Below are positions 8,928-17,000 of a stretch of 64,000 nt of DNA, piece after piece (positions within the stretch are counted from its first letter, which is position 1; each line of letters begins with the position of its first letter). The position numbers were made by a program, and so were the translations under genes. The notes under the pieces were generated by a model, which worked only from the letters and a program-made list of their open reading frames with translations, was not told the origin of the DNA and made no database searches. The stretch covers positions 1,464,450-1,528,449 of the forward strand of contig NZ_JAHNZZ010000001.1 in the NCBI RefSeq assembly GCF_019039215.1, read 5' to 3'. The DNA comes from Bacillus sp. FJAT-29790 (GTDB lineage Bacteria; Bacillota; Bacilli; Bacillales; Cytobacillaceae).

Positions 8928-9156
8928 ATCGGATACACCCCTCAACCATGTAATCGCTTACTTCTATTATTAATTATTTTATTCTATAAACCCATCATAT
9001 CACAAAATTTAAATAGTTAAAATAATTTTTTAACAACTACAAAATTATTGTAATCTCATTTGAATTAAGGACGTTTTCCGTAAGCTTTAATATTATTTAA
9101 CAGCGCCTAAGTAATAAATAACTTGAGGGAAAACCACTTAGAAATGAGCCAAAATT

Positions 9157-9193
9157 AAAAAAAGATACCAAAGCTTGTGAATAGCTTGGTATC
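9157..9193 (-). terminator. Rho-independent terminator
   Basis: GATACCAAGC pairs with GCTTTGGTATC on the minus strand and is followed by seven T residues. It closes the small gene at 9202-9435. Confidence 0.8.
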
Positions 9194-9201
9194 TTCCCTG
9201 C

Positions 9202-9435
9202 TTAAAGATTGTTTAGGACCAAATACAATCTGTTCGCTCGTTCTGCTTTCTCTTCCTCTGAAGAAAGGTCGTATTTTTTTAACAGGTGAAATACTTCATT
9301 TAATATATCCTGCGTATGCTCTTTCTTAAAAAAAGACTGAAATAGTGGAGCCATATCACCTGGTAAAAATTCACGCTGTTGCTCAAATTTTTGCTTAACA
9401 TCTTCGTGTGAATGATCTAGTTTACATTCGCTCAT
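9202..9435 (-). CDS. Small hypothetical protein
   Basis: 77-residue soluble, charged protein not recognised as a named family. It contains a helical stretch (EEVFHLLKKYDL-like near residues 46-55) and a charged C-terminal half. Reality is supported by GGAGGAAAACGA before the ATG and a strong terminator directly after the stop. It is a single-gene unit between the YheO-type regulator and the DUF2935 gene. Function unknown. Confidence 0.7.
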   Translation of the reverse strand: MSECKLDHSHEDVKQKFEQQREFLPGDMAPLFQSFFKKEHTQDILNEVFHLLKKYDLSSEEEKAERANRLYLVLNNL

Positions 9436-9605
9436 TTCGTTTTCCTCCTAATTTTATGTAATGTATTCATTTTACTATTTTGGAAAGCAATAATCTAACT
9501 TTCCTATGCAAATATTGAATTCGTATCTTTTTCATGCATTTCAAGCATTAGAGGTAGAATTTCTTTGTCAAATTCTATAAATAGGTCGCAAATCTCAATT
9601 AATAC

Positions 9606-9641
9606 AAAAGAGAACTGAATGTGTAAATCCAGTTCTCTTTT
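9606..9641. terminator. Bidirectional Rho-independent terminator
   Basis: AAAAGAGAACTG and CAGTTCTCTTTT form a 12-bp stem with a 12-base loop. It lies 47 bp after the stop of the minus-strand DUF2935 gene and carries A/T tracts for both directions. Confidence 0.75.
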
Positions 9642-9687
9642 CATCTAAAAATGTATGAAGCGTATGAAATCTACTCATTTTTATCAA

Positions 9688-10551
9688 TTATGCGTTTCTT
9701 GGCTGAGCCTTTCCCCCTGTGAGATGCGCTTCAAACATATCAATGATTGCAAGAAATCTTTCGGCTTCTCGGAAAACATGGTCTGCTAATAGAGGGTGGA
9801 TAATGCTTTTAATTTTGCATTCCTCGATCAAATCTCGTGCTGTTTTCTTAAAGTCTTTAAGGGAAGCGACAGACACCCGATTCTGATCAAGGAATTGATC
9901 TAGCATTGGAACTGTTTGAGACTGTGGTTTCATCGATTCTAGATCTCTAGCTTGAAAAACTAATTGATCAAAATCATTGCTGAAATTTTGAGCCATATCC
10001 ACGAGTTTTCTTTCTGATGGATCAAGAAGATGTCCGATAAATTGGGCATGATCGGCCATGATCCTTAAGAAGAAGACATTCTCTTTAATAATTGCATCAG
10101 GAAGTGCTTTCAATTTCCCTTCATTTAATTCGATTAATCGTTTTCTAAAATAATTAGCTTCCCTGCTTGTATGATCCACTAGGAGCGGAAAATTGTTTGC
10201 GCCTGGCATTTTGCAAGTAAGTATTAATCCTAACACTTTCCGCTTGAAGGCAAAAATATTCGTTGCAGCATGTTGAACTTCTGTATTAAACCGCCTTATT
10301 TGTTCAGGATCAGTTTGAGCTGTAAATGCATGAGCTCGTTGCTCAATTTTTTCAAACGTATGATAAAATTGATTTGCCTCTGCAATTAATTGTGTATCGT
10401 CACATCTAAACCCTAATCGAAGGAATAACGAATGTTCCTTCATGATCCTCGACCAAAAACGAATTTCATCTAAAGAACGTGTAACAAACATTACTGGTGT
10501 TATTCGAATATTAGAATCTATTGTATTTTCATTCCAATTCATCCTTATCAC
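9688..10551 (-). CDS. DUF2935 domain-containing protein
   Basis: 287-residue protein made of two similar helical halves, the first with EIRFWSRIMKEHSLFLRLG (residues 30-48) and the second with NVFFLRIMADHAQFIGHLL (around 158-176). This doubled Glu/His helical pattern is characteristic of the DUF2935 family, whose members look like metal-binding four-helix bundles. There is no signal peptide, so it is probably cytosolic. It has its own terminator and ribosome binding site (AAAGGGTGATAAGG). Biological role unknown. Confidence 0.85.
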   Translation of the reverse strand: MIRMNWNENTIDSNIRITPVMFVTRSLDEIRFWSRIMKEHSLFLRLGFRCDDTQLIAEANQFYHTFEKIEQRAHAFTAQTDPEQIRRFNTEVQHAATNIFAFKRKVLGLILTCKMPGANNFPLLVDHTSREANYFRKRLIELNEGKLKALPDAIIKENVFFLRIMADHAQFIGHLLDPSERKLVDMAQNFSNDFDQLVFQARDLESMKPQSQTVPMLDQFLDQNRVSVASLKDFKKTARDLIEECKIKSIIHPLLADHVFREAERFLAIIDMFEAHLTGGKAQPRNA

Positions 10552-10655
10552 CCTTTCATATTAAAGTTCACCTATAAGAGGGTATTACCATGGCTTCAAG
10601 TATATACATTGTCCATCAAATTAAATTGTACGGGGTCGCTTGGATTTAAAGGCAC

Positions 10656-10685
10656 AAAAAAGAGTGAAGAATCTCTTCTCCACTC
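10656..10685 (-). terminator. Rho-independent terminator of the LTA synthase-like gene
   Basis: The minus strand reads GAGTGGAGAA, loop GAGA, TTCTTCACTC, then a T run. It starts 9 bp after the stop codon. Confidence 0.8.
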
Positions 10686-10693
10686 ACTCATTA

Positions 10694-12661
10694 TCATTTT
10701 TGTATGCCTGGTTTGATGCCTTCTTTCTTAATCGGTACCTCAGACTTTATATACTGATAATCATCACGATTAATCGGTTCATAGCCCTCAGGTTGATAGA
10801 AACGCAATAAATCTTTGTAGACAATGTGGTCAGACATTTGTAACTTCTGTTTCACTTGTTCAGCTAAAGGCAAACAGCCATCTCCTTCGATTAATTCACC
10901 AGTCGAAGTTGAATAACACTTCTCTTCAAGCTGGGTAAATTCAGGAGAAATGAAATCACCATTCCGGAACGGTACGATTTCACTGTGGTCTTTAGATAAT
11001 AAGTCAGAGCCAACCTCTAGATAATCTTTCGTATCAATACCTAAAAGATGCAACACCGTTGGACGGACATCGACCTGGCCGCCGAATTGGTGTACGGCCC
11101 CGCCTTCAACCCCAGGAACATGAATAAATACCGGAACTCTTTGGAGCTGCGCATATTCAAATGGTGTAATTTCTTTCCCCATGATTTCCGACATTGCTTC
11201 ATTATGATTCTCAGAAATTCCGTAGTGATCACCATATAAAACAACGACAGTATTATCGTATAATCCCGATTTTTTAAGATCATTAAAGAATTGTTCTAAT
11301 GCCTGGTCCATATAATTAGCTGATTGAAAATATTGATTAACGACATTATCTTTCGTTTCTGCAGCTGGAAAATCGGTATCCCCTTCATCCATTTTAAATG
11401 GAAAATGGTTGGATAAGGAAATGAACTTTGAATAGAACGGCTGTGGCAAGCTTTCTAACAAAGGCATCGATTCTTTAAAAAATGGTTTATCCTTCATGCC
11501 ATAATTTTTCGTATTTTCTTCACTCATATTATAATATTCAGCGTCGAAAAACTTATCGTATCCTAGCGAGCGATACATCTCGTTACGGTTCCAGAAAGTT
11601 TTATAATTCCCATGAAAAGCAGCGGAAGTATAGCCGTGTGTTTTAAGAATTGCGGGTGACGCCTGATACGTATTCTGTGCTTTCGTTACATATACAGACC
11701 CCTGTGCCATTGGAAATAACGAATTATCCATAATAAATTCAGCATCCGATGTTTTACCCTGCCCAGTTTGGTTAATAATATTATCAAAATAAAATGTTTT
11801 TCCATCATGTGCTAATGAATTTAAAAACGGTGTTACCTCTTGTCCGTTTAGCTTGTAATCAATAATAAAGGTTTGCAGTGATTCCATTGATACATAAATC
11901 ACATTCATGCCTTTTGCCTTCCCGAAGTAAATCGGATTGGGAGAGGCGTAGTTTGCTTTAATATAGTTCTCAACTTCGGTAATATCATTGGAATCTGCTA
12001 GCGCTCTTTGGCTAGCTGATCTGGCATTTTGAATCGCATCATAAACAGAGAAATTGTAAGCTCCAAGATATTTGACGAGGTAGTTTCGGTCAAATGAACG
12101 AGTTAGAAGCTGTGGGCGATCAATTTCTGCAAGCCCCAGGTTAATCAAAAAAGTCAACACAGCTGCGGCAATGACGTATTTAGCAGGCTTCCGGCTAAAT
12201 GCTGTATTAGGCTGATACCACTTTTTCACAATAAAGAAAATGAGCAGAATCGTGTCAGTAAAGTAAAAAATATCAAAAGGCGACATTAATGAAAGAGCAC
12301 TGTCTCCCAACTGCCCTGCATTTGTTTTCGTCTGCATGATAACCGGAACTGTAATAAAATCATTGAAAAACCGGTAATAAACAATGTTTGCATACAATAA
12401 AAACGACAATAAAAAATTCATCGCAATTAATACGACAGATTGGATCCGACCTTTAAAAATTAGCGCAAGTCCTAAAACGAGCAAGGCTGTGCTAAGCGGG
12501 TTTATAAATAGCAGGAATTGTTGCATTTTGTTATCAATTCCTAAATTAAATTCTATTTGATAAGCAGTATATGTTTTAAGCCAAAAAAGAATAATTGCAA
12601 TCAAGAAAAACGTAGGATTCTCTTTTACCAATTCTTTCGATGAGATAAAAAGTTTTTTCAT
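10694..12661 (-). CDS. Lipoteichoic acid synthase family protein
   Basis: Membrane-anchored phosphoglycerol transferase of 655 residues that polymerises glycerol phosphate from phosphatidylglycerol onto a glycolipid anchor outside the membrane. Five N-terminal membrane helices (about 17-33, 45-70, 74-98, 127-146, 162-178) precede an extracellular alkaline-phosphatase-like domain starting near 250. Metal ligand Glu260 (SMES) and nucleophile Thr304 (GQGKTSDAEF) match the catalytic Glu and Thr of LtaS; GDHYGI and SNHFPF are further active-site motifs. Bacillus carries several paralogues (LtaS, YfnI, YqgS, YvgJ) and sequence reading alone does not say which this is. RBS AGAGGTGTG; a leader hairpin lies just upstream. 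Confidence 0.92.
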   Translation of the reverse strand: MKKLFISSKELVKENPTFFLIAIILFWLKTYTAYQIEFNLGIDNKMQQFLLFINPLSTALLVLGLALIFKGRIQSVVLIAMNFLLSFLLYANIVYYRFFNDFITVPVIMQTKTNAGQLGDSALSLMSPFDIFYFTDTILLIFFIVKKWYQPNTAFSRKPAKYVIAAAVLTFLINLGLAEIDRPQLLTRSFDRNYLVKYLGAYNFSVYDAIQNARSASQRALADSNDITEVENYIKANYASPNPIYFGKAKGMNVIYVSMESLQTFIIDYKLNGQEVTPFLNSLAHDGKTFYFDNIINQTGQGKTSDAEFIMDNSLFPMAQGSVYVTKAQNTYQASPAILKTHGYTSAAFHGNYKTFWNRNEMYRSLGYDKFFDAEYYNMSEENTKNYGMKDKPFFKESMPLLESLPQPFYSKFISLSNHFPFKMDEGDTDFPAAETKDNVVNQYFQSANYMDQALEQFFNDLKKSGLYDNTVVVLYGDHYGISENHNEAMSEIMGKEITPFEYAQLQRVPVFIHVPGVEGGAVHQFGGQVDVRPTVLHLLGIDTKDYLEVGSDLLSKDHSEIVPFRNGDFISPEFTQLEEKCYSTSTGELIEGDGCLPLAEQVKQKLQMSDHIVYKDLLRFYQPEGYEPINRDDYQYIKSEVPIKKEGIKPGIQK

Positions 12662-12687
12662 ATTTCACACCTCTTACAGATAAAATT

Positions 12688-12713
12688 AGAAAAACTTAGC
12701 AATCGCTAAGTTT
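12688..12713 (-). terminator. Terminator-like hairpin in the leader of the LTA synthase-like gene
   Basis: On the minus strand AAACTTAGC, loop GATT, GCTAAGTTT is followed by TTCTAATTTT. It lies 27 bp upstream of the ATG at 12661. No credible gene ends here, so it may act as an attenuator. The rest of the gap 12662-12960 shows nothing clear. Confidence 0.45.
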
Positions 12714-12960
12714 ATGTACATTATATTTTACACCATACAGAATATTTCTCGGCAGATGAACGATGTAAATTAATATATCATAGTTGAAACCGAAATAAAA
12801 CAAAAAACCACTACATATATTTCGTATTATTTCCTCAAAATCCAACATTATTTGAGGAAGGCATTGTAATGCTTTTAACATTTTTATTTTAAATTATTAG
12901 ACAATTGAGCAAGCAAACCCCACCCTCGTTTCATAAATTATATGGAAGGAGGGATTCAAT

Positions 12961-13146
12961 ATGTACCAATTAGCATTACTATATTTGGCTTGTATTATAG
13001 CTGGCTTTGGGTTGACTCATATCCCAACATCAGTTGTCATTACTAGCGGTATTGCTTCTTTTTTTGGTATCATCGGCGGATTAGTGATGATCATCTTTGC
13101 TGTAGCTCTTCTATATCTCGGCTTCAAAGCAATGTTCGGGAAGTAG
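12961..13146 (+). CDS. Small membrane protein
   Basis: 61 residues, almost entirely two hydrophobic segments (about 3-20 and 28-56) with a short basic end, so an integral membrane protein. GGAAGGAGGGATTCAAT precedes the ATG and a strong terminator follows, which supports a real monocistronic gene. No recognised family. It is divergent from the LTA synthase-like gene. Confidence 0.7.
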   Translation: MYQLALLYLACIIAGFGLTHIPTSVVITSGIASFFGIIGGLVMIIFAVALLYLGFKAMFGK

Positions 13147-13156
13147 TTGGCAAATT

Positions 13157-13183
13157 GAGACCGTTTGACGGTCTCTTTTCTAT
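13157..13183 (+). terminator. Rho-independent terminator of the small membrane protein gene
   Basis: GAGACCGT, loop TTG, ACGGTCTC, then TTTTC. Ten bases after the stop codon. Confidence 0.85.
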
Positions 13184-13339
13184 TTTCCTTATTCTTTTCG
13201 TCCTACATTTCCGCATAATATTTCCACTTTAGACAAAAACTTTTAGCAACTTCTGCTTTTTTACAAGAATCAATTTTGCTTTTGCAACTTCAAACATTCG
13301 TTTTCGTCTAAATTATAAACAAGTAAAGGAGTCAAATAA

Positions 13340-13963
13340 ATGAAGAAATGGTTCCTTCTCATCATCAGTTCCTTATGGCTGGCAGGATGCATGACTAAAG
13401 AACCTCAAACTCCACAAAAACCAATGCAGCTGCAGCCACAAGCTGAAACAGCAAAAATAAAAGATTACTTCCCCCTTGAAAATAAAAATTATTTCTTCAA
13501 AGGCGAAGGGAACGAGTTTGCCGTGTATAATGAAATGTTTTATCAAAAAGAGGGAGATTATCTTCCTTCCATTGTCGAGAATGGCGGAACACGTATATTT
13601 AAAGTATATCAGTTAACAGATGATGAAATATTCGTTGTATACGAAGAGCCCGAATTTTATGATGAAATGATTCCAGCGCTTGACTCTGTTAAAAGTAAAT
13701 TTGTGCCTATTTCACAACTGAAACAACCATTTGAAGTCGGGAACTCTTTTGGAGATTGGAAGATCGTTGATGTCCATGCGAAGCTTTCCTTACCTATCGG
13801 CGAGCTAGAAGATGTGATAATAACTGAGAAAAAAAATGAGGATAATAGCTTAGTTAGAAATTACTGGGTGCCTGGTTATGGCAAAGTTAAGGAAGAATTT
13901 CTCATGACAGATAAAAATGGGCAAGAATTCACAATTACTTCTTTACTAGAAAAGATCAAATAG
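13340..13963 (+). CDS. Hypothetical lipoprotein
   Basis: 207 residues with a lipoprotein signal: basic MKKW, hydrophobic LLIISSLWL, and lipobox LAGC with the lipidated Cys at 17. A Pro/Gln-rich linker follows. The mature part has no recognised domain; it is predicted to be anchored on the outer face of the membrane. AAAGGAGTCAAATAA precedes the ATG and a strong terminator follows the stop. Function unknown. Confidence 0.8.
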   Translation: MKKWFLLIISSLWLAGCMTKEPQTPQKPMQLQPQAETAKIKDYFPLENKNYFFKGEGNEFAVYNEMFYQKEGDYLPSIVENGGTRIFKVYQLTDDEIFVVYEEPEFYDEMIPALDSVKSKFVPISQLKQPFEVGNSFGDWKIVDVHAKLSLPIGELEDVIITEKKNEDNSLVRNYWVPGYGKVKEEFLMTDKNGQEFTITSLLEKIK

Positions 13964-13970
13964 CACACAT

Positions 13971-14008
13971 AAGGTGAAAGCTAGCTAAGTAGTAAGCTTT
14001 CACCTTTT
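13971..14008. terminator. Terminator between convergent genes
   Basis: AAGGTGAAAGCT and AGCTTTCACCTT form a 12-bp stem followed by TTCC. It serves the plus-strand lipoprotein gene and lies just past the minus-strand selB gene, so it may act on both. Confidence 0.75.
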
Positions 14009-14019
14009 CCTGTCAGGAA

Positions 14020-15909
14020 CTACTGCCAAACTCTTTTATTATCCACCCTTATCGTTTCACCTGATGCGTCAAGACGTTCCAAAAACGGAATCATATATTT
14101 ACGGGAAAGATCGAGAATCTCCTTCGCTTCTCCGACCTCAAACTCAGCATCAGTGCCATTCCTTAATCTTTCCACTGCATCCCTAAAGTGCTCGCCATGC
14201 CAGAAATATTGGTCATCAAGGGGCATGATCTCGCCTTGATCAACCAATAACCTTTTTAGATCTAGCACAAGATCGTTCGGTATCCCCGCTTTTGTCAAAT
14301 AATCACTTAAATACTTGACTTTTAATCCATCACTTTTCAATTCGTGCAGCATGCTTTCAGTCCTTTTTTCCCAACTTTTTGGAACTTGCGGATGAAAATC
14401 ACCATGATGAATAAATTGCTCCTTCTTGCCAAATACAAAGGTTTGCATTCCCTGTTCCAGCACGTATTCAAGGAGCCGCTTCGGATATACGGCTTGCATT
14501 GTCTGTAAGAGCTCGGCCTTATTCATCCCTAACTTCATCGGGTTCGCATGATGAAAGACTTTTAAACGATCATACATTTCCTCTTCGATCAATTCTTTTA
14601 ATGATAAAAGAGTGTATTCTTTCCTATTATAAAGGAGGAACGCCTCGTTCTTTAGGATGGATTGCAATTCATTTTCTTCTAGGGAAGTTCTTGTCACTAA
14701 TTCGGAGATCGTCAAACTTTTTTCCTCCAAAAGCGCCGCTGCTACTCGTTCTTTCGGTGTGCCTTCTTTTTTCCTTTCCAATTCTTCCACTGTTTGATGA
14801 CCAAACCGGTATTTTTCACCGCGCGGATCAATAACCCATCCCCCGCCAATCGTTTCCTGGGGACTTGGACGTCTTAAAATAAAGCGATCACCACGCTTCG
14901 TAACAACCGCCTCTTCCAGCCGAATTTGACAAAGAATCTCATCGCTTTCATCCTTTAATTCATTTCGATCAAAAAACACGATACGACCCATGACTTCTGC
15001 CGTTCCGAGATGACATTTGATCGGCATCCGCTGTTTCACCATATAGTCCAAATCTCCCGCAATTCTTAAGGCAACATCAATCGTGCTTGTTACAATAAAA
15101 TGCTCGGAAGAAACAAGCACATCCCCGCGTTCTACATCATCTTTCGTTATCCCTGATAAGTTAATCGCTGTCCGCTGTCCGGCGAATGCCCTCGTGGCCG
15201 GTTTATGGTGTACTTGCAGCTGTCGGGCGCGGGTTTCCAATCCTTTTGGCATAATGAATAATGATTGTCCCTCTTCCACCGAACCTTCGTAAACCGTTCC
15301 CCTAACAACCGTACCCTGACCCTTGATTGTAAAAACCTGATCGATTGGAAGCCGAAAAGCACCTTTTACATCCCTTGTTTGCTGCTCCTTAAGTGTAACT
15401 GTAATCAATTTTTTTAGATCATCAATTCCTTTAAGCGACAAACTATCCGCTAACACAAAGGGAGAATGTTCAAAAACCGTGCCTTTTAATTCTTCTAAAA
15501 TGTCATCTTTCACAAGTTCGATAAATTCTTCATCTACCCGATCAATTTTTGTAATCGCCACGATCCCGGTGCGAATACCTAAAAGACCTAAGATATGAAG
15601 GTGCTCCCTTGTCTGAGGCATAACGCCTTCATCGGCTGCCACAACGAGGACGACTAAATCAATCCCAGCTACTCCCGCAATCATTTGTCTAATAAAACGT
15701 TCATGCCCAGGAACATCCACAACGGAGATTTGAATCTCATCGTCCTCATATAAAGGGGCAAAGCCAAGTTCAATCGAAATTTGCCGTTCATTTTCTTCCT
15801 TGAGCCTATCCGTATCAACATTTGTCAATGCCTTCGTAAGCGTTGTTTTCCCATGATCAATATGGCCAGCCATTCCAATCGTAAAATATCTTTTATTCAA
15901 CGTTGCCAC
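14020..15909 (-). CDS. selB: Selenocysteine-specific translation elongation factor SelB
   Basis: GTPase that brings selenocysteyl-tRNA to UGA codons followed by a SECIS hairpin. 629 residues, full length. G1 GHIDHGKT (15-22), G3 DVPGHERF (65-72) and G4 TKID mark the EF-Tu-like domain; domains 2 and 3 follow ([15 protein letters not shown]), and the C-terminal half carries the winged-helix repeats that bind SECIS RNA. The frame opens with GTG at 15909, but a TTG at 15900 has AGGTGG at better spacing, so the start is uncertain by three codons. No selA, selD or selC is in this window, which is unusual because these are often clustered. Confidence 0.93.
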   Translation of the reverse strand: MATLNKRYFTIGMAGHIDHGKTTLTKALTNVDTDRLKEENERQISIELGFAPLYEDDEIQISVVDVPGHERFIRQMIAGVAGIDLVVLVVAADEGVMPQTREHLHILGLLGIRTGIVAITKIDRVDEEFIELVKDDILEELKGTVFEHSPFVLADSLSLKGIDDLKKLITVTLKEQQTRDVKGAFRLPIDQVFTIKGQGTVVRGTVYEGSVEEGQSLFIMPKGLETRARQLQVHHKPATRAFAGQRTAINLSGITKDDVERGDVLVSSEHFIVTSTIDVALRIAGDLDYMVKQRMPIKCHLGTAEVMGRIVFFDRNELKDESDEILCQIRLEEAVVTKRGDRFILRRPSPQETIGGGWVIDPRGEKYRFGHQTVEELERKKEGTPKERVAAALLEEKSLTISELVTRTSLEENELQSILKNEAFLLYNRKEYTLLSLKELIEEEMYDRLKVFHHANPMKLGMNKAELLQTMQAVYPKRLLEYVLEQGMQTFVFGKKEQFIHHGDFHPQVPKSWEKRTESMLHELKSDGLKVKYLSDYLTKAGIPNDLVLDLKRLLVDQGEIMPLDDQYFWHGEHFRDAVERLRNGTDAEFEVGEAKEILDLSRKYMIPFLERLDASGETIRVDNKRVWQ

Positions 15910-16159
15910 CTACTCCTGTCACGCTTTCATTCCTACTTTATCCGGAAAGCAAATATAATTCAATAATCTAAAGATGTTTGCTATAACCTAACTTTCTCCT
16001 TCATTAATGAGGAATATGAAAAGTGCTTTGATTAAGGCTGTTTTTATTTAATTAATAAGATGATTTCATACAGGCTACGAGGCCTCAATCTAATTAATAA
16101 TGAAGTAATAGATCGGGATTTCGAATGAAAAGCAATAAAATTTCGAAAAAGAGCCTTGA

Positions 16160-16843
16160 TTAAACGTCCTTTACGATGAGCTGAGATTGCTTAAACTCCA
16201 GCTTTTTGGTTGTTTCAAGCTCTATTATTTCCGGTTGTTGGAGAAGGATTTTTTGTTTAAATAAGGGCCCGTCATACACAAAAGTATGGTACTCACCTGA
16301 TTCACCCATTGGACATATATCCTTCTCCTTAACATCTTGTAGAAATGTTGAATCGAGCTGCCGGCCGAGCCATGTTTCATCCAAGACATCTTCACGCACT
16401 CGGATCACTGTCGCTTTATAACCAGATCCAATAAATGTTTCTAATGCAGAAAAGGAATTTTCCTTTTTTGTCCAAAGTGGATAAATGGCTTCGAGATCCG
16501 CATCCACTGCAAGCTTCTCTCCCCATTCCCGATGGCCCTCTAAATACAAATCGCCGAATGCGACCCCATCAAGAAGATATTTTTCTTTATATATTTTTAA
16601 GGCATTCATAAAGCTTTCGGTATAATCCTTAAACGTGCATGAGATCAATTCAACAGGAATTCCTAGAGCCTCCCCTTGCATCTTCACCATTTCCGTCTTT
16701 TCCCCGTGCCCAAATGTTCTCCCTAGCTCGCTCGGAATCGTTGTAACTAGGCAGACTACGTCGACCCCTTGTTTTGTCAAAACATCTAGGGCAAGACAAC
16801 CATCTTTTCCACCGCTCCACGATAATGCCACTCTCTTCTTCAT
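16160..16843 (-). CDS. Dph6-like (diphthine-ammonia ligase family) ATP pyrophosphatase
   Basis: About 227 residues of the adenine-nucleotide alpha-hydrolase (PP-loop) fold. The ATP loop SWSGGKDGCLAL (residues 6-17) and the later GVAFGDLYLEGHREW are typical of the MJ0570/Dph6 family. In eukaryotes and archaea relatives amidate diphthine on EF-2, but bacteria lack diphthamide, so the bacterial substrate is unknown. The ATG giving MKKRVALSW was chosen because AGAGG lies 9 bp before it. It is not clearly in an operon with selB (gap about 250 bp with no feature seen). Confidence 0.85.
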   Translation of the reverse strand: MKKRVALSWSGGKDGCLALDVLTKQGVDVVCLVTTIPSELGRTFGHGEKTEMVKMQGEALGIPVELISCTFKDYTESFMNALKIYKEKYLLDGVAFGDLYLEGHREWGEKLAVDADLEAIYPLWTKKENSFSALETFIGSGYKATVIRVREDVLDETWLGRQLDSTFLQDVKEKDICPMGESGEYHTFVYDGPLFKQKILLQQPEIIELETTKKLEFKQSQLIVKDV

Positions 16844-16901
16844 TTTAACCATCCTCTATTTTCACTTATTTCCATATCATCGTTTATATCAATGTTCTTG
16901 T

Positions 16902-16933
16902 AAAAGAAGGATCGATTCTTGCATTCGATCCTT
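16902..16933 (-). terminator. Rho-independent terminator downstream of sbcC
   Basis: AAGGATCGA and TCGATCCTT form a 9-bp stem; on the minus strand it is followed by CTTTTAC. It lies about 70 bp past the sbcC stop and separates sbcDC from the Dph6-like gene. Confidence 0.65.
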
Positions 16934-17000
16934 TCCATCTTTACCCTTAATGCTATATTTGGTAGACTCATTTTCTTAAAAAGAAGAATTTCGTCTATAA

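Noticed and set aside
12696-12881. 61-codon minus-strand frame upstream of the LTA synthase-like gene
   Set aside because: No ribosome binding site, atypical composition, and it runs into the leader hairpin.
15910-16159. Possible tRNA-Sec (selC) gene next to selB
   Set aside because: No 90-100 nt cloverleaf with a long variable arm or TCA anticodon could be read in this interval.
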